Of a DNA stretch of 64,000 bases, positions 25,243 to 35,149 are shown in pieces. This DNA is from Actinomyces bovis (GTDB lineage Bacteria; Actinomycetota; Actinomycetes; Actinomycetales; Actinomycetaceae), in assembly GCF_900444995.1 (NCBI RefSeq), contig NZ_UAPQ01000006.1, positions 310,001 to 374,000 on the forward strand, read 5' to 3'. The notes beneath the pieces were generated by a model. It saw only the letters and a program-made list of their open reading frames with translations, was not told the origin of the DNA and searched no databases. Numbering within the stretch: position 1 is the stretch's first letter; every line of letters starts with the position of its first letter. The position numbers and the translations under genes were made by a program.

Positions 25243-28200
25243 TCAGCCCCGCGCAAAGGCCGCCGCCATGAGCTCAGCCTGCTGCCGCTTGTAGGCCCCG
25301 GCGGTGCCCAGAGCGGGGGAGGCGGCCTCCGGCGGGGAGACCAGCCGCAGACGGCGCCTGCCGGTGAGCGACTCAGGCATATGCAATGCCAGCCAAGGCC
25401 AAATGCCTTGGTTGGCGGCCTCATCCTGCACCCAAACCAGCTCAGCCTCGCCATAGGGAGCCAGGGCTGCCGCCAGAGCCTCCTCATCCAGCGGGTAAAG
25501 CTGCTCCAGGCGGATAATTGCCGTGGAGCGATCGCCTAGTTTCTCCCGCTCGGCGGCTAGTGCGTAGTACACGCGGCCTGAGCACAGCAGCACGCGCGTC
25601 ACCCCGCGCCCGGTAGCCAACTGCGCCTCTGCTTCACCCAGCACCGGCTTGAAAGTGCCGGAAGTAAAGTCCTCCACCGGACTGGAGGCCGCCTTCAACC
25701 GCAGCAGCTGTTTGGGAGTAAAGACGATCAGCGGGCGGCGCGGGCGAGAGTAAGCCTGCTGGCGCAGCAGGTGGAAGTGGTTGGCAGGCGTGGAGGGCAT
25801 AGCCACGCGCATATTGTTTTGCGCGCACATCTGCAGGTAGCGCTCAATACGGGCTGAGGAGTGGTCCGGCCCCTGCCCCTCCTGCCCATGCGGCAGCAGC
25901 ATGACCAGGCCCGAACGTTGCCCCCACTTCTGCCCGGCACTCGTGATGTACTCGTCGATCACCGACTGCGCACCGTTAGCAAAGTCGCCGAACTGCGCTT
26001 CCCAGCAGGTCAGTGCCTCGGGCCGCTCCACCGAATAGCCGTACTCAAATGCCAGGGCCGCGTACTCACTGAGCAGCGAGTCGTAAATCTCAAAGGCCGC
26101 CTGGTCGCGGGTGAGGAATGCCAACGGCGTCCACTCGGCGCCGGTGTCGTGGTCATGCAGGACGGCGTGCCGCTGCGCGAAAGTAGCTCGGCGCGCATCC
26201 TCACCCGCGACGCGCACGGGCACGCCCTCCATTAGCAGGGACCCAAAGGCAATCAATTCGCCCAAGCCCCAGTCGATGCCACCGGCGCGGGTGGCTTCCT
26301 GCCGCTTGGCCAGCATGGCGGCCAACTTGGGGTGGATAGTGAAGCCCTCCGGATAGGCGGTCTGGGAGTCCCCGATGCGTTCCACCACGCTGCGGCTCAC
26401 GGCGCTGGTCCAGCCGAGCATCATGCCCTCACCGGCTAGCTGCGAGGTAGGCAGGTCCAGGGTGGTTAGCTGCTTGCCCACCTGGGTCGGGTCGGTGGCG
26501 TCGATGACCTGGGAGGGGGCGGGGGCGGACTCATTGGCGTGAGAGGCGCGGGTGTCCACCAGGATCCGTTCCAACTCGTCATGGAAGGAACGCTCAATCT
26601 CCTTGGCGTCTGCCTCCGTGATTTCGCCGCGCCCAACCAGGGCTTTGGTGTAGACCTCGCGGGTGGAGGGCAGGGAGTCGATGAGCCGGTACATGACGGG
26701 CTGGGTCATTGAGGGGTCATCGCCCTCGTTGTGGCCGCGGCGCCGGTAGCAGATCAGGTCAATGATGACGTCTTTGTGGAAGGCTGCCCGGTACTCGTAG
26801 GCGCGCTCAGCTACGCGGGCCACCGTGTCCGGGTCGTCAGCGTTGACGTGGAAAATCGGCACCTGCAGGCCCTTGGCTAGGTCGGTGGCGTAGGTAGTGG
26901 AGCGGGCGGAGGCGGCGCCGGTGGTGAAACCGATTTGGTTGTTGACGACGACGTGCACGGTGCCGCCGGTGCGGTAGGCGGGCAACTGACTCATATTGAG
27001 GGTCTCGTAGACCACGCCCTGTCCCGCGAAGGCGGCATCTCCGTGCACGAGCACGGGCATGACGGTGTAGCCCTTCTCGCCCAGGCCAATGCGGTCCTGC
27101 TTGGCGCGCACAATGCCTTCCACGACGCCGTCAACCGTCTCCAGATGGGAGGGGTTAGCAGCCAGGGAGACGCGGGTGCTGACGCCGTCGGTGCCGGTGA
27201 ACACGCCCTCAGTACCCAGGTGGTATTTGACGTCACCGGTGCCTTGTCCAGCAGTGATGGCGTTGCCGTCGAACTCGTCAAAGACCTGCCCGTAGGACTT
27301 TCCGGCAATATTGGTGAGCACGTTTAGGCGTCCACGGTGAGCCATGCCAATGACCACCTCGTCCAGGCCGTCATGGGCGGCGGCGTCGAGTAGCCGGTCT
27401 AACAGGACGATAAGGGACTCACCGCCCTCCAGACTGAAGCGTTTCTGGCCCACGTATTTGGTTTGCAGGAAGGTCTCAAAGGCCTCAGCCTGCTCCAGTT
27501 TGGTGAGGATGCGGCGGCGTTTGGCGGAAGAAATCGGGCTCCACTCGCACTCCAGACGCTCCTGCCACCAGCGGCGCTGAGCCGGGTCCTGGATATGCAT
27601 GTACTCGATGCCGACGGTGCGGCAGTAGGAGTCGCGCAGTCGGTCCAGGATCTGGCGCAGGGTAGCGCGCACGGTGCCGCCGATGCCGCCGGTAGGGAAC
27701 TTCCGATCCAGGTCCCACAGGCTCAGACCGTAGTTGCTCAGGTCCAGGTCGGGGTGACGGCGCAGGCGGTAGGTCAGGGGGTCGGTGTCCGCGGCGAGGT
27801 GTCCGCGCTGGCGGAAGGCATGAATGAGTTCGGCTACGCGGGCGGGTTTGCCGGTTTCCAATTCGGCGTCGTAAGTGGTGTCCTGGGCCCAGCGGATGGG
27901 CTCCAAGGGGATGCGCAGGGACTCGAAGGACCGCTCCCAGAAGCCGTCCAAGCCCATGAGTTTGCGCTCGATCAGGCGCAGTAGCTCACCGGAGGCGGCA
28001 CCTTGTATGACGCGGTGATCGTAGGTGGAGGTAAGAGTGATGGTTTTGCCGACGCCAGAGCGGGCCAAGGTCTCCTCACTAGCACCGGCGAAAGCGGCCG
28101 GGTAAGCCATGGAGCCGACGCCGACGATCAAACCTTGGCCCGGCATTAGGCGGGGCACAGAATGCAGGGTGCCGATCATGCCGGGGTTGGTGAGGGTCAC

Positions 28201-29079
28201 GGTGGTGCCCTTGAAGTCGTCCACGGTCAGGGCCCCGGTGCGGGAGCGGGCCACCACGTCCTCGTAGGCGGCTATAAAACCGGCCAGGTCCAGCAGGTCG
28301 GCGCCTTTGATGGAGGGCACCATGAGCCGACGCTCGCCTTTGCCGGAGGGTACGTCTACGGCCAGGCCGAAGGCCACATGGGCGGGCTGGTGTAGAGCCG
28401 GTTTGCCTTGCGCGTCCAGCGTGTAGGAGAAGTTCATATCTGGTTTCTCCGTGAGGGCCTCCACCAGCGCCCAGCCGATCAGGTGGGTGAAGGAGACCTT
28501 GCCGCCGCGAGTGTGGGCCAGGTGAGAGTTGATGATGGCGCGGTTTTCAATCAGGACCTTGGCGGGTATGGCGCGCGCGGAGGTGGCTGTGGGGATGGAC
28601 AGGGAGTCCTCCATGTTCTTGGCCGTGCGGGCGGCGGCGCCTTTGAGGCGCGTGTCCAGATCTGTGGCCGTGTCCTGGGTACGGGCGGTGCGCGAGGCAC
28701 GGCGCTGGGCGTATGGAGAGGTGGGTGGGGTGACGTTTGACGGCGGAGCCGGGGGCAGGTCGGAGCGGGTCACGTCTTGCACCGCGACGGCGGGGTGGAC
28801 CTCGGGCTCCGGGGCGGCAGGCACGGGCGTGGCAGGGAGGTCGGCTTGCTCTGCCGGGCTGGGAGCTGGGGCGGTGGCGCTTACGGGGCCTGTGGTGGAG
28901 GCGCCAGAAGTGCCGGTGCTGGCAGGGGAGGCGGCGGAGTGCGCGCTGGCGTCGTGTTCAAAGAACTCACGCCAGGCGGTGGACACCGAGCTTGGGTCTA
29001 AGCGCCAGGCCTCCCGCATCTCTTCAACCATCCACTCGTTGGCTCCGAAGTCCGCAGCGGAGTTGCTCTGGCTCGTCAC
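25243..29079 (-). CDS. kgd: Multifunctional 2-oxoglutarate dehydrogenase E2-E1 (Kgd/OdhA)
   Basis: This 1278-residue protein has the actinobacterial fusion. Residues 1-40 resemble the E1o N-terminus (ANEWMVEEMREAWRLDPSSV); a Pro/Ala-rich linker without a lipoyl domain follows; residues 125-400 are an E2-like acyltransferase with the YDHRVIQGA active-site His; the rest is the thiamine-diphosphate E1 part with GMAHRGRLNVLTN, GDAAFAGQGVVYETLNMSQL and VVVNNQIGFTT. It oxidises 2-oxoglutarate to succinyl-CoA with the help of lipoylated E2 and E3 from the pyruvate dehydrogenase complex. In relatives it is controlled by the FHA protein OdhI/GarA, which is not in the window. Confidence 0.96.
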   Translation of the reverse strand: MTSQSNSAADFGANEWMVEEMREAWRLDPSSVSTAWREFFEHDASAHSAASPASTGTSGASTTGPVSATAPAPSPAEQADLPATPVPAAPEPEVHPAVAVQDVTRSDLPPAPPSNVTPPTSPYAQRRASRTARTQDTATDLDTRLKGAAARTAKNMEDSLSIPTATSARAIPAKVLIENRAIINSHLAHTRGGKVSFTHLIGWALVEALTEKPDMNFSYTLDAQGKPALHQPAHVAFGLAVDVPSGKGERRLMVPSIKGADLLDLAGFIAAYEDVVARSRTGALTVDDFKGTTVTLTNPGMIGTLHSVPRLMPGQGLIVGVGSMAYPAAFAGASEETLARSGVGKTITLTSTYDHRVIQGAASGELLRLIERKLMGLDGFWERSFESLRIPLEPIRWAQDTTYDAELETGKPARVAELIHAFRQRGHLAADTDPLTYRLRRHPDLDLSNYGLSLWDLDRKFPTGGIGGTVRATLRQILDRLRDSYCRTVGIEYMHIQDPAQRRWWQERLECEWSPISSAKRRRILTKLEQAEAFETFLQTKYVGQKRFSLEGGESLIVLLDRLLDAAAHDGLDEVVIGMAHRGRLNVLTNIAGKSYGQVFDEFDGNAITAGQGTGDVKYHLGTEGVFTGTDGVSTRVSLAANPSHLETVDGVVEGIVRAKQDRIGLGEKGYTVMPVLVHGDAAFAGQGVVYETLNMSQLPAYRTGGTVHVVVNNQIGFTTGAASARSTTYATDLAKGLQVPIFHVNADDPDTVARVAERAYEYRAAFHKDVIIDLICYRRRGHNEGDDPSMTQPVMYRLIDSLPSTREVYTKALVGRGEITEADAKEIERSFHDELERILVDTRASHANESAPAPSQVIDATDPTQVGKQLTTLDLPTSQLAGEGMMLGWTSAVSRSVVERIGDSQTAYPEGFTIHPKLAAMLAKRQEATRAGGIDWGLGELIAFGSLLMEGVPVRVAGEDARRATFAQRHAVLHDHDTGAEWTPLAFLTRDQAAFEIYDSLLSEYAALAFEYGYSVERPEALTCWEAQFGDFANGAQSVIDEYITSAGQKWGQRSGLVMLLPHGQEGQGPDHSSARIERYLQMCAQNNMRVAMPSTPANHFHLLRQQAYSRPRRPLIVFTPKQLLRLKAASSPVEDFTSGTFKPVLGEAEAQLATGRGVTRVLLCSGRVYYALAAEREKLGDRSTAIIRLEQLYPLDEEALAAALAPYGEAELVWVQDEAANQGIWPWLALHMPESLTGRRRLRLVSPPEAASPALGTAGAYKRQQAELMAAAFARG

Positions 29080-29182
29080 GGTTTTTCTCCTAGAGAGTCC
29101 CGAACCGGCTCGGGCGCCGTGCCCGAGTTGTGTCCTGCGTCATCTTACGGAAGAAATGCCCGCTATGTGTCCAAATCCGGGA

Positions 29183-30238
29183 CTAAAGACTCAGATCTGG
29201 TGTGGGTGTAGGCGATAAAGGCGAGAACTCACTGCGGTGCGATCTCAGGGACCGTAGCCGGCTCAGCAAGGCGATGCTGACCGCCGAGCCTGCAGCGCTG
29301 CATACGATCGCCGTCGCCCCTAGAGGTAGGCCGTGGAGCCCCAGCAGCCTGATGGTCAAGAAGATCACCCAGGGGTGGATGATGTAGATCAGGTCAGCGT
29401 TCTTGCGCAGCCTCCGCGAAAAGCGCTCAACCTTTCCGGCGCGCAGATAAAAGCTTGCAATGAACACGAAGACTGCCGGTGCGTAGTTCAGCAGCGTCAC
29501 GTCATTTGTGATCCCCGCCCCGAGCGCCCAGTACAGGAACGTGCACTCTGCCAGGCCCAAGACCGCCGTCAGTGCACCTAGCAACAGATGGGTGCTTAGC
29601 GGCAACCGCAGCAGCGCCTCCTGGTGCTCCCCAATGAAGCGGCCCACCAGCAGCAGGGGAATCCCAAAGAGTAGGGCGTGGCGGGAGCCGCCCAGGAAGC
29701 CAACCAACTGGCTGATCTGGTTTAGCGCCGCCACGTCCACCAGCTTGTAGTACTCATCCAGCAGTGCCCCACTAAGCAGCAGCAGGATGGCGTAAACCGG
29801 GTAGCGCCGTCGCAGGTGCTGGCGCAGTGTTGGCATGGCCGCACACAAGAGCCAGACCGCCAGGCCCACAGTCAAAGCGCTGAGGTACCACAGGTGGTAG
29901 TAGCCCAGAATCAGGTTCCGCAGCAGCCAGGTGGTGCCGCCACTGGCATTCCGCAGTTCGATCAGCATCATCGGCAGGTACAAGAGCGTGGAGGCCGCGT
30001 AGATAGCTGTCACGCGCCGCAGGTAGCTCAGGCGTTGCGCCTGGTCCATCTGGGCAAAGAAGTAGCCGCTTGAGATCAGGAACAGAGGCACGCAGGCGCG
30101 CGCAAACCACTGGCCGTAGAAGACGTCCAGAGCTTCCACGCCGAACAGTGGCAGGGCGTGGAAGCTGACGATGATGATCGCTGCGGCGTATTTAGCTAGG
30201 TCGAGAGCAGGGTTCTTCTGTAGAAGCGAGACGGGCAA
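29183..30238 (-). CDS. Acyltransferase-3 family membrane protein
   Basis: This 351-residue protein has about ten hydrophobic helices and begins ALDLAKYAAAIIIVSFHALP, where the R/K-x(10)-H pattern of the OafA/WecH acyltransferase family is seen (His near residue 27). VPLFLISSGYFFAQ near residue 55 is the second family hallmark. Such enzymes O-acylate cell-envelope sugars or lipids. The substrate is unknown. It stands alone; the 103 bases before kgd and the 492 bases upstream carry no other gene. Confidence 0.85.
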   Translation of the reverse strand: MPVSLLQKNPALDLAKYAAAIIIVSFHALPLFGVEALDVFYGQWFARACVPLFLISSGYFFAQMDQAQRLSYLRRVTAIYAASTLLYLPMMLIELRNASGGTTWLLRNLILGYYHLWYLSALTVGLAVWLLCAAMPTLRQHLRRRYPVYAILLLLSGALLDEYYKLVDVAALNQISQLVGFLGGSRHALLFGIPLLLVGRFIGEHQEALLRLPLSTHLLLGALTAVLGLAECTFLYWALGAGITNDVTLLNYAPAVFVFIASFYLRAGKVERFSRRLRKNADLIYIIHPWVIFLTIRLLGLHGLPLGATAIVCSAAGSAVSIALLSRLRSLRSHRSEFSPLSPTPTPDLSL

Positions 30239-30730
30239 GGTTAGGGGCCTTTGCGAGTCAAGAGCGCCAGGGGGCGCCTCAGGGGACAGTGGTGCTTCTG
30301 TAGCGCGCAGAAATGTACTCTTCCGCGCTGCTGCTGTGGGGAGGGTGAGTGCAGTTCTGAGCTACCTGACAATCACCTCAGTGCTTTTTGACGAGTTCGC
30401 CAGTTTGTGACGAGTTCGCCTGCACTGTGGGCGTACACGTCACGAATGGGCGAATTGGGCAACAATGGGGGCGCGCCGACTGCCGCATGCTGGGCGACGT
30501 CGGGGCGACGTCGGGTGGTACCGTGCGAGCACTATGCGCCGACATGCCCGCCGGAACCGCCGTCGACCTGCCGCCTCCCGCCAGGAGGGAGACAGTCCCC
30601 GCCCTCCCGCGCCCACGCAACTGACCCCGCACCATCACTTGGTGCCAAGTCACTTGCCGACGCCGTCGGTTCGCTCCTGCGCTAGCACCTTGGCAGCGCA
30701 AGCGCCCCAAAGCACAAAGGCCCACAACTG
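30239..30730. other. 492-base intergenic region, no gene recognised
   Basis: This lies between the divergent acyltransferase and CNNM genes. I see no protein with convincing codon use and no known RNA. It holds two copies of TGACGAGTTCGCC at 30389-30401 and 30408-30420, 19 bases apart in the same orientation, which could be a protein-binding site. The second half is plain GC-rich sequence. No ribosome-binding site precedes the downstream ATG at 30731. Confidence 0.5.
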
Positions 30731-32122
30731 ATGGGCAGCCTCAGCGACTGGCTCATGATCGGCCTGGGCATCCTCCTGACCGCTGGAACTGCCATCTTTG
30801 TGGCCGGGGAGTTCTCCCTGGTGGCCCTAGACCCGGCCACGGTGGAGACCCGCGCCGCCGAAGGGGAGAAACGCGCCGCCGCCGTCCGCCAGGCGCTAAC
30901 TCGCCTGTCCACCCTGCTTTCCGGTGCCCAAGTGGGCATCACTTTGACCACCATCTTGCTGGGCTACACCATGCAGTCCGCGCTGGCCAAGGTCTTAACC
31001 AAGCTCATGTCCCGCTGGCTGGCCGAATCCGTGGCCACCGGCGCCGCCGTCGCGATTGCGCTGGTCTTGGTCAATGCCTTCTCCATGGTGGTTGGTGAAC
31101 TGATCCCCAAGAACGCCACCTTGGCTGACCCCATGCGCGCTGCCGGACTGGTGGCCCCTCTCCTCACCGGCTTCACCACCCTGCTCGGCCCCGTCATCTG
31201 GCTTCTTAACGGCGTCGCTAATCTGGTGCTGCGCCGCCTGGGCATCACCCCCACCGAGGAACTCTCCGGCACCCGCTCTGCCTCCGAGCTTGCCTCCCTG
31301 GTACGCCACAGCGCCGAGGAAGGCACCTTGGACGTCTCCACCGCGGCCCTGCTCACCCGCTCCATCGGCGTGGGCGCACTCACCGCTGTGGACGTTATGA
31401 CCGACCGGGGCCGCCTGCACACCCTGGAGCAAGACGCCACTGCCGCTGACGTGGTTGAAGCTGCCCGCACCACTGGCCACTCGCGCTTCCCCGTAGTAGG
31501 CCAAGACGCCGACGACGTGCTGGGCATCGTTCACCTGCGCCGCGCCGTCGCCGTCCCCTACGAGCGCCGCGCCGAGGTCCCCGTGGCCTCCAGCTCCCTA
31601 ATGACCCCTGCCCCGCGGGTCCCCGAGACCATGCCCCTGGCGAATTTGTTGATCGAATTGCGCAGCACCGGCAGTCAGATGGCCGTAGTTGTGGACGAGT
31701 ACGGCGGCACCGCTGGGATGGTCACCCTGGAGGACGCGGTGGAGGAGATCGTCGGCGAGGTCTCCGACGAGCACGACCGCCGCCGCGCCGCCGCCCATGC
31801 GGAGGCTTCCGGTGATTGGCTCCTGCCCGGCTGGACCCGCCCCGATGAGCTGGCCACTAACGCCCACCTTCACGTCCCTGACGACGGCCCCTACGAGACC
31901 CTGGCTGGCTTGGTGATGAACGAGCTGGGTCGCATCCCACAGGTGGGGGATCAGGTCGACGTCGCCCATGTGCGCCTGCGCGTGGAGGCGATGGAGGGGC
32001 GGCGCGTTGTCAGCCTGCGCGTCAGCGCCCTGCCTGAGCCGGGGGAGTCGGGAATTGCAGAAGACGCCGACGACGCAGGAGCGCCAGGCCAGTCAGCGCA
32101 TACAGCGGAGGGCGCGCAATGA
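30731..32122 (+). CDS. CNNM/HlyC-CorC family transporter (first of two)
   Basis: This 463-residue protein has an N-terminal DUF21/CNNM membrane domain (about residues 1-190, four helices, with the VVGELIPKNATL segment typical of the family), a pair of CBS domains (about 205-330, with VVDEYGGTAGMVTLEDAVEE), and a C-terminal CorC_HlyC domain (GRIPQVGDQVDVAHVRLRVE). The family is tied to magnesium and other divalent-metal homeostasis; older names call it hemolysin. It overlaps the second copy by 4 bases, and the two are probably a heteromeric pair. Confidence 0.92.
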   Translation: MGSLSDWLMIGLGILLTAGTAIFVAGEFSLVALDPATVETRAAEGEKRAAAVRQALTRLSTLLSGAQVGITLTTILLGYTMQSALAKVLTKLMSRWLAESVATGAAVAIALVLVNAFSMVVGELIPKNATLADPMRAAGLVAPLLTGFTTLLGPVIWLLNGVANLVLRRLGITPTEELSGTRSASELASLVRHSAEEGTLDVSTAALLTRSIGVGALTAVDVMTDRGRLHTLEQDATAADVVEAARTTGHSRFPVVGQDADDVLGIVHLRRAVAVPYERRAEVPVASSSLMTPAPRVPETMPLANLLIELRSTGSQMAVVVDEYGGTAGMVTLEDAVEEIVGEVSDEHDRRRAAAHAEASGDWLLPGWTRPDELATNAHLHVPDDGPYETLAGLVMNELGRIPQVGDQVDVAHVRLRVEAMEGRRVVSLRVSALPEPGESGIAEDADDAGAPGQSAHTAEGAQ

Positions 32123-33180
32123 GCACCCCCGTAGCCCTGGTCACCGCTTTGGTACTGCTGCTTGGCAACGCCTTCTTCGTAGGGGCGGAGTTCGCCGTCA
32201 CTTCTGCCCGCCGGGCCCAGCTGGAGCCCCTTGCGGAAGCGGGCGACCGGCGGGCCAAAACTGCCCTGTGGGCCCTCCAACACGTTTCCAGCATGCTTGC
32301 CACGGCCCAGCTGGGGGTCACCGTCTGTTCCACCGGCCTGGGGGTGGTGGCTGAGCCTGCGGTGGCCCACCTGCTGCAGCCCGCCGTCGCTGTCCTGGGC
32401 CTGGGAGCGGCCAGCGCACACGGCGTTGCCGTGGTCTTTGCGCTGGTTCTAGTGATTTTCATGCATGTGGTGGCCGGAGAGATGGTGCCCAAGAACATCT
32501 CTATTGCCTCCCCAGAGACAGCGGTGCGCTGGCTCGCCCCACCTTTGGTGGCTCTCTCGCATCTGCTCAGACCGGTCATTGCCGGACTCAACGGCCTGGC
32601 CAACGGCACCCTGCGCCGATTTGGCCTGGAGCCACGTGAGGAGTTGCCCGCCGCCTTCAACGCCGCCGAGGTAGCTGCCATCGTGGAACGCTCCACAGCT
32701 GAGGGCGTGCTGGAGGACGAGACCGGCCTGCTGTCCACTGCGCTGGAGTTCTCTGAAGCGACCGCAGCCAGTGTCATGGTGCCTTTGGCTGAGTTGGTCA
32801 CCCTCCCTGCTGCCGCTACCCCCGCCGACGTCGAGCACGCCGTCGCCACCACCGGTTTCTCCCGTTTCCCCACAGTTGACGAGGCCGGTGAAGTCATCGG
32901 TTACCTCCACCTTAAGGACGTCCTCTACGCCGACGCCGCCCAGCGCAATGAGCCCGTCCCCGCAGGTCTGTTACGCCAGTTGGTGCGGGTGCGCCCCGAT
33001 GACGAGGTGGAGGATGCTCTCCTGGCTATGCAGCGCACTGGCGCCCACCTGGGGTGGGTAGAGGGCGACGCCGGCCAGTTGCTGGGTGTGGTGTTCCTGG
33101 AGGACATCATTGAGGAGCTGGTGGGGGAGGTGCATGATGAGATGCAGCGCGAGGAGCACCAGCGTCGCGATTTGCTCTAA
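32119..33180 (+). CDS. CNNM/HlyC-CorC family transporter (second of two)
   Basis: This 353-residue paralogue of the preceding gene has a CNNM membrane domain (AGEMVPKNISIA near residue 120) and CBS domains (FSRFPTVDEAGEVIGYLHLKD near 250-270, and GVVFLEDIIEELVGEV near the end), but stops before the CorC_HlyC domain that its partner has. The ATG overlaps the stop of the first gene (ATGA). The tandem order long-then-short is common in actinobacteria. A 157-base gap follows, in which no gene was found. Confidence 0.92.
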   Translation: MSTPVALVTALVLLLGNAFFVGAEFAVTSARRAQLEPLAEAGDRRAKTALWALQHVSSMLATAQLGVTVCSTGLGVVAEPAVAHLLQPAVAVLGLGAASAHGVAVVFALVLVIFMHVVAGEMVPKNISIASPETAVRWLAPPLVALSHLLRPVIAGLNGLANGTLRRFGLEPREELPAAFNAAEVAAIVERSTAEGVLEDETGLLSTALEFSEATAASVMVPLAELVTLPAAATPADVEHAVATTGFSRFPTVDEAGEVIGYLHLKDVLYADAAQRNEPVPAGLLRQLVRVRPDDEVEDALLAMQRTGAHLGWVEGDAGQLLGVVFLEDIIEELVGEVHDEMQREEHQRRDLL

Positions 33181-33337
33181 CTGGAAGCTAAATGTGTGGC
33201 GAATGTGAAAGATCGGTGCGTGTGGGGTTAATGTGACCGAAGTCCTGGCGTGTCCCAGCCGCGCTAACTAATCTCAGTCCCCAGTGGCTCGCCATGGCCG
33301 CATCGTTACAGTGACCCTGACCCGGAGAACCCGCAGC

Positions 33338-35134
33338 GTGTCCGACAAGCCAATGACCCGGCGCCAGCGCCGTGAAGCTGAGCGCGCCGCCGCCCAGGCT
33401 GCACTCCGCCAGGAGGCGGAAGCCGAGGCGCTAGCGGCTGCTGCACGGCGTCGGCAGGACCGCCGTAACTTGCGCGCTGACTTGGAGCGCAAGGCTCAGC
33501 AACGCCCGGGGGACTCCACCGTGGATGCCACCGCTGAGGACTCAACCGCCGACGCCACTACCGCCAACCGCTCTACTGCCGCCATTGCGCGTGCCGGTGC
33601 TGCCGCAGCCGCTAAGGAGTTGGAGCAGGAGGCCACGCGGCGCGACGCCGTCGCCAATGCAGAAACCGTCACCACCCCGCGAGTCACCGAGCCGAGCCGC
33701 TTTGTGGTGCCTGAGGCCGCCACCACGCCAGCCGGTTCCCGCAAGCCTGCGAGGCCAGCATCGACGCGGCGAGCCGCCAAACTGAGGCCTGCGAGCCCAG
33801 GGATGGCAGCGGGGTCGGCTTCCAAGGCTGCTCCCGTGGACCCGGTAGCTCCCACGCAGTCCGCGCCCGCGCAGGCTGCTCCTGTAACCAAAGCCGCTCC
33901 GGCCAAGCCAAAAGCACCGGCTGACGCCGCCCAGAAAGCTAAAACCGAGCCCTCCACTAAGCCCGCCCCTGAACGGCAATGGTCCGGGAGGCGTTTGGCC
34001 GCTGTACGCCGCTCCGTGCGCAAACCCAATGCGCTCAGCCCCGAAATTGCTTCCAGGATCGCCGCCAGGCTGCCCGAGGATGGCAACACGGACTCCACCA
34101 TCACCATCATTAACTCGCGCGATCTGGTGGCGGCATCGCCCGCTCGCGCCGCTGCGAAGCCTGGGGCAGGCGCGGATTGGGCCCGTAGTGAGGCCAGCAC
34201 TGAGGAGATCGACCTCTCTGGTGCCATGCAGGAGGCCACCAGCGAAGACGAGGACTCGCTGCCACGCAGCTACCGTCCGCGCCGTGGCGCTGACCAGGCC
34301 GCTCGCCGCAACACCGCCGCTAATGGCTCTCACCGCACCAGTATCGGCACGCTGGGGAGAGCTTCCGTGTTGGCCGTTCTGGCTGTGCTGACCATTGTGA
34401 TTCCGCTGACCGGCAAGGTGCCGCAACTCACTAGCTTTGCGGCCCCACACCCAGCTAATTCAGCGGCGTTGCAAGCTTCCCAGCAGGCGACGGGTTCGTC
34501 TCTGGCCGCCCCGATCGTTGGCTCTGATGCGGATGTTGACACCAGCACTAACGGTGCTTTAAACAATGTGCCCGACGCCGCCACCCTGGCCCGCATTAAG
34601 CAGGCTTACGCCAATGCCTCACAGAGCTGTGCGGTCAAACTGGGGGCTTCCGGTGAGGCGGCGGCTTTCATTAAGCCCCCTGAGCTGTACATGCCGATGA
34701 TTGCGGGCAGCTACGTGGTGTCTTCGCCCTTCGGGTATCGCCTGCACCCCACGCTTGGTTATGTCCGCCTGCACGCTGGGCAGGACTGGTCGGCTGGTGT
34801 TGGTACCCCGATTTATGCGGCCGCCGCTGGCACCGTGACGATGGCTGGCATGGATGGGGGCCTGGGTGTGGTGACTATCCGCCATGAGTTGGGCGGTCAG
34901 GTGTGGTTCACCCGCTACTTGCACATGTACCAGGACGGCATTTACGTCAAGACGGGTGACCAGGTGCAGGCGGGTCAGCTGATCGCGGGTGTGGGCTCTA
35001 CGGGGCAGTCCACCGGACCACACCTGCACTTTGAGGTGCGCACGGCGGACAACTGGGAAGACTCTTCTGCGGTTGAGCCCGCGCAGTGGCTTAAGGACCA
35101 CAGCGCCGTAGAGTTGTCTTCTGACTGTAAGTGA
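33338..35134 (+). CDS. Membrane-anchored M23 peptidase
   Basis: From the GTG at 33338 the protein is 598 residues; CGGAGAA at 33323-33329 supports this start. A GTG at 33284 and an ATG at 33353 are alternatives. The first about 340 residues are Ala/Lys/Glu/Pro-rich and probably disordered in the cytoplasm. One membrane helix (ASVLAVLAVLTIVIPLTG, about 343-362) follows, and the C-terminal 150 residues are a LytM/M23 domain outside the cell: LHAGQDW (zinc His and Asp, about 477) and GPHLHFEVRT (zinc His, about 560). It should cut or remodel peptidoglycan cross-bridges. The long cytoplasmic part is unusual for a hydrolase and suggests a partner inside the cell. Confidence 0.87.
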   Translation: MSDKPMTRRQRREAERAAAQAALRQEAEAEALAAAARRRQDRRNLRADLERKAQQRPGDSTVDATAEDSTADATTANRSTAAIARAGAAAAAKELEQEATRRDAVANAETVTTPRVTEPSRFVVPEAATTPAGSRKPARPASTRRAAKLRPASPGMAAGSASKAAPVDPVAPTQSAPAQAAPVTKAAPAKPKAPADAAQKAKTEPSTKPAPERQWSGRRLAAVRRSVRKPNALSPEIASRIAARLPEDGNTDSTITIINSRDLVAASPARAAAKPGAGADWARSEASTEEIDLSGAMQEATSEDEDSLPRSYRPRRGADQAARRNTAANGSHRTSIGTLGRASVLAVLAVLTIVIPLTGKVPQLTSFAAPHPANSAALQASQQATGSSLAAPIVGSDADVDTSTNGALNNVPDAATLARIKQAYANASQSCAVKLGASGEAAAFIKPPELYMPMIAGSYVVSSPFGYRLHPTLGYVRLHAGQDWSAGVGTPIYAAAAGTVTMAGMDGGLGVVTIRHELGGQVWFTRYLHMYQDGIYVKTGDQVQAGQLIAGVGSTGQSTGPHLHFEVRTADNWEDSSAVEPAQWLKDHSAVELSSDCK

Positions 35135-35149
35135 CGCCAGGAGCCAGAG

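Noticed and set aside
33181-33337. A ydaO/c-di-AMP riboswitch before the M23 peptidase
   Set aside because: Such switches often precede wall-hydrolase genes in actinobacteria, but I could not find the conserved core, and the gap is too short.
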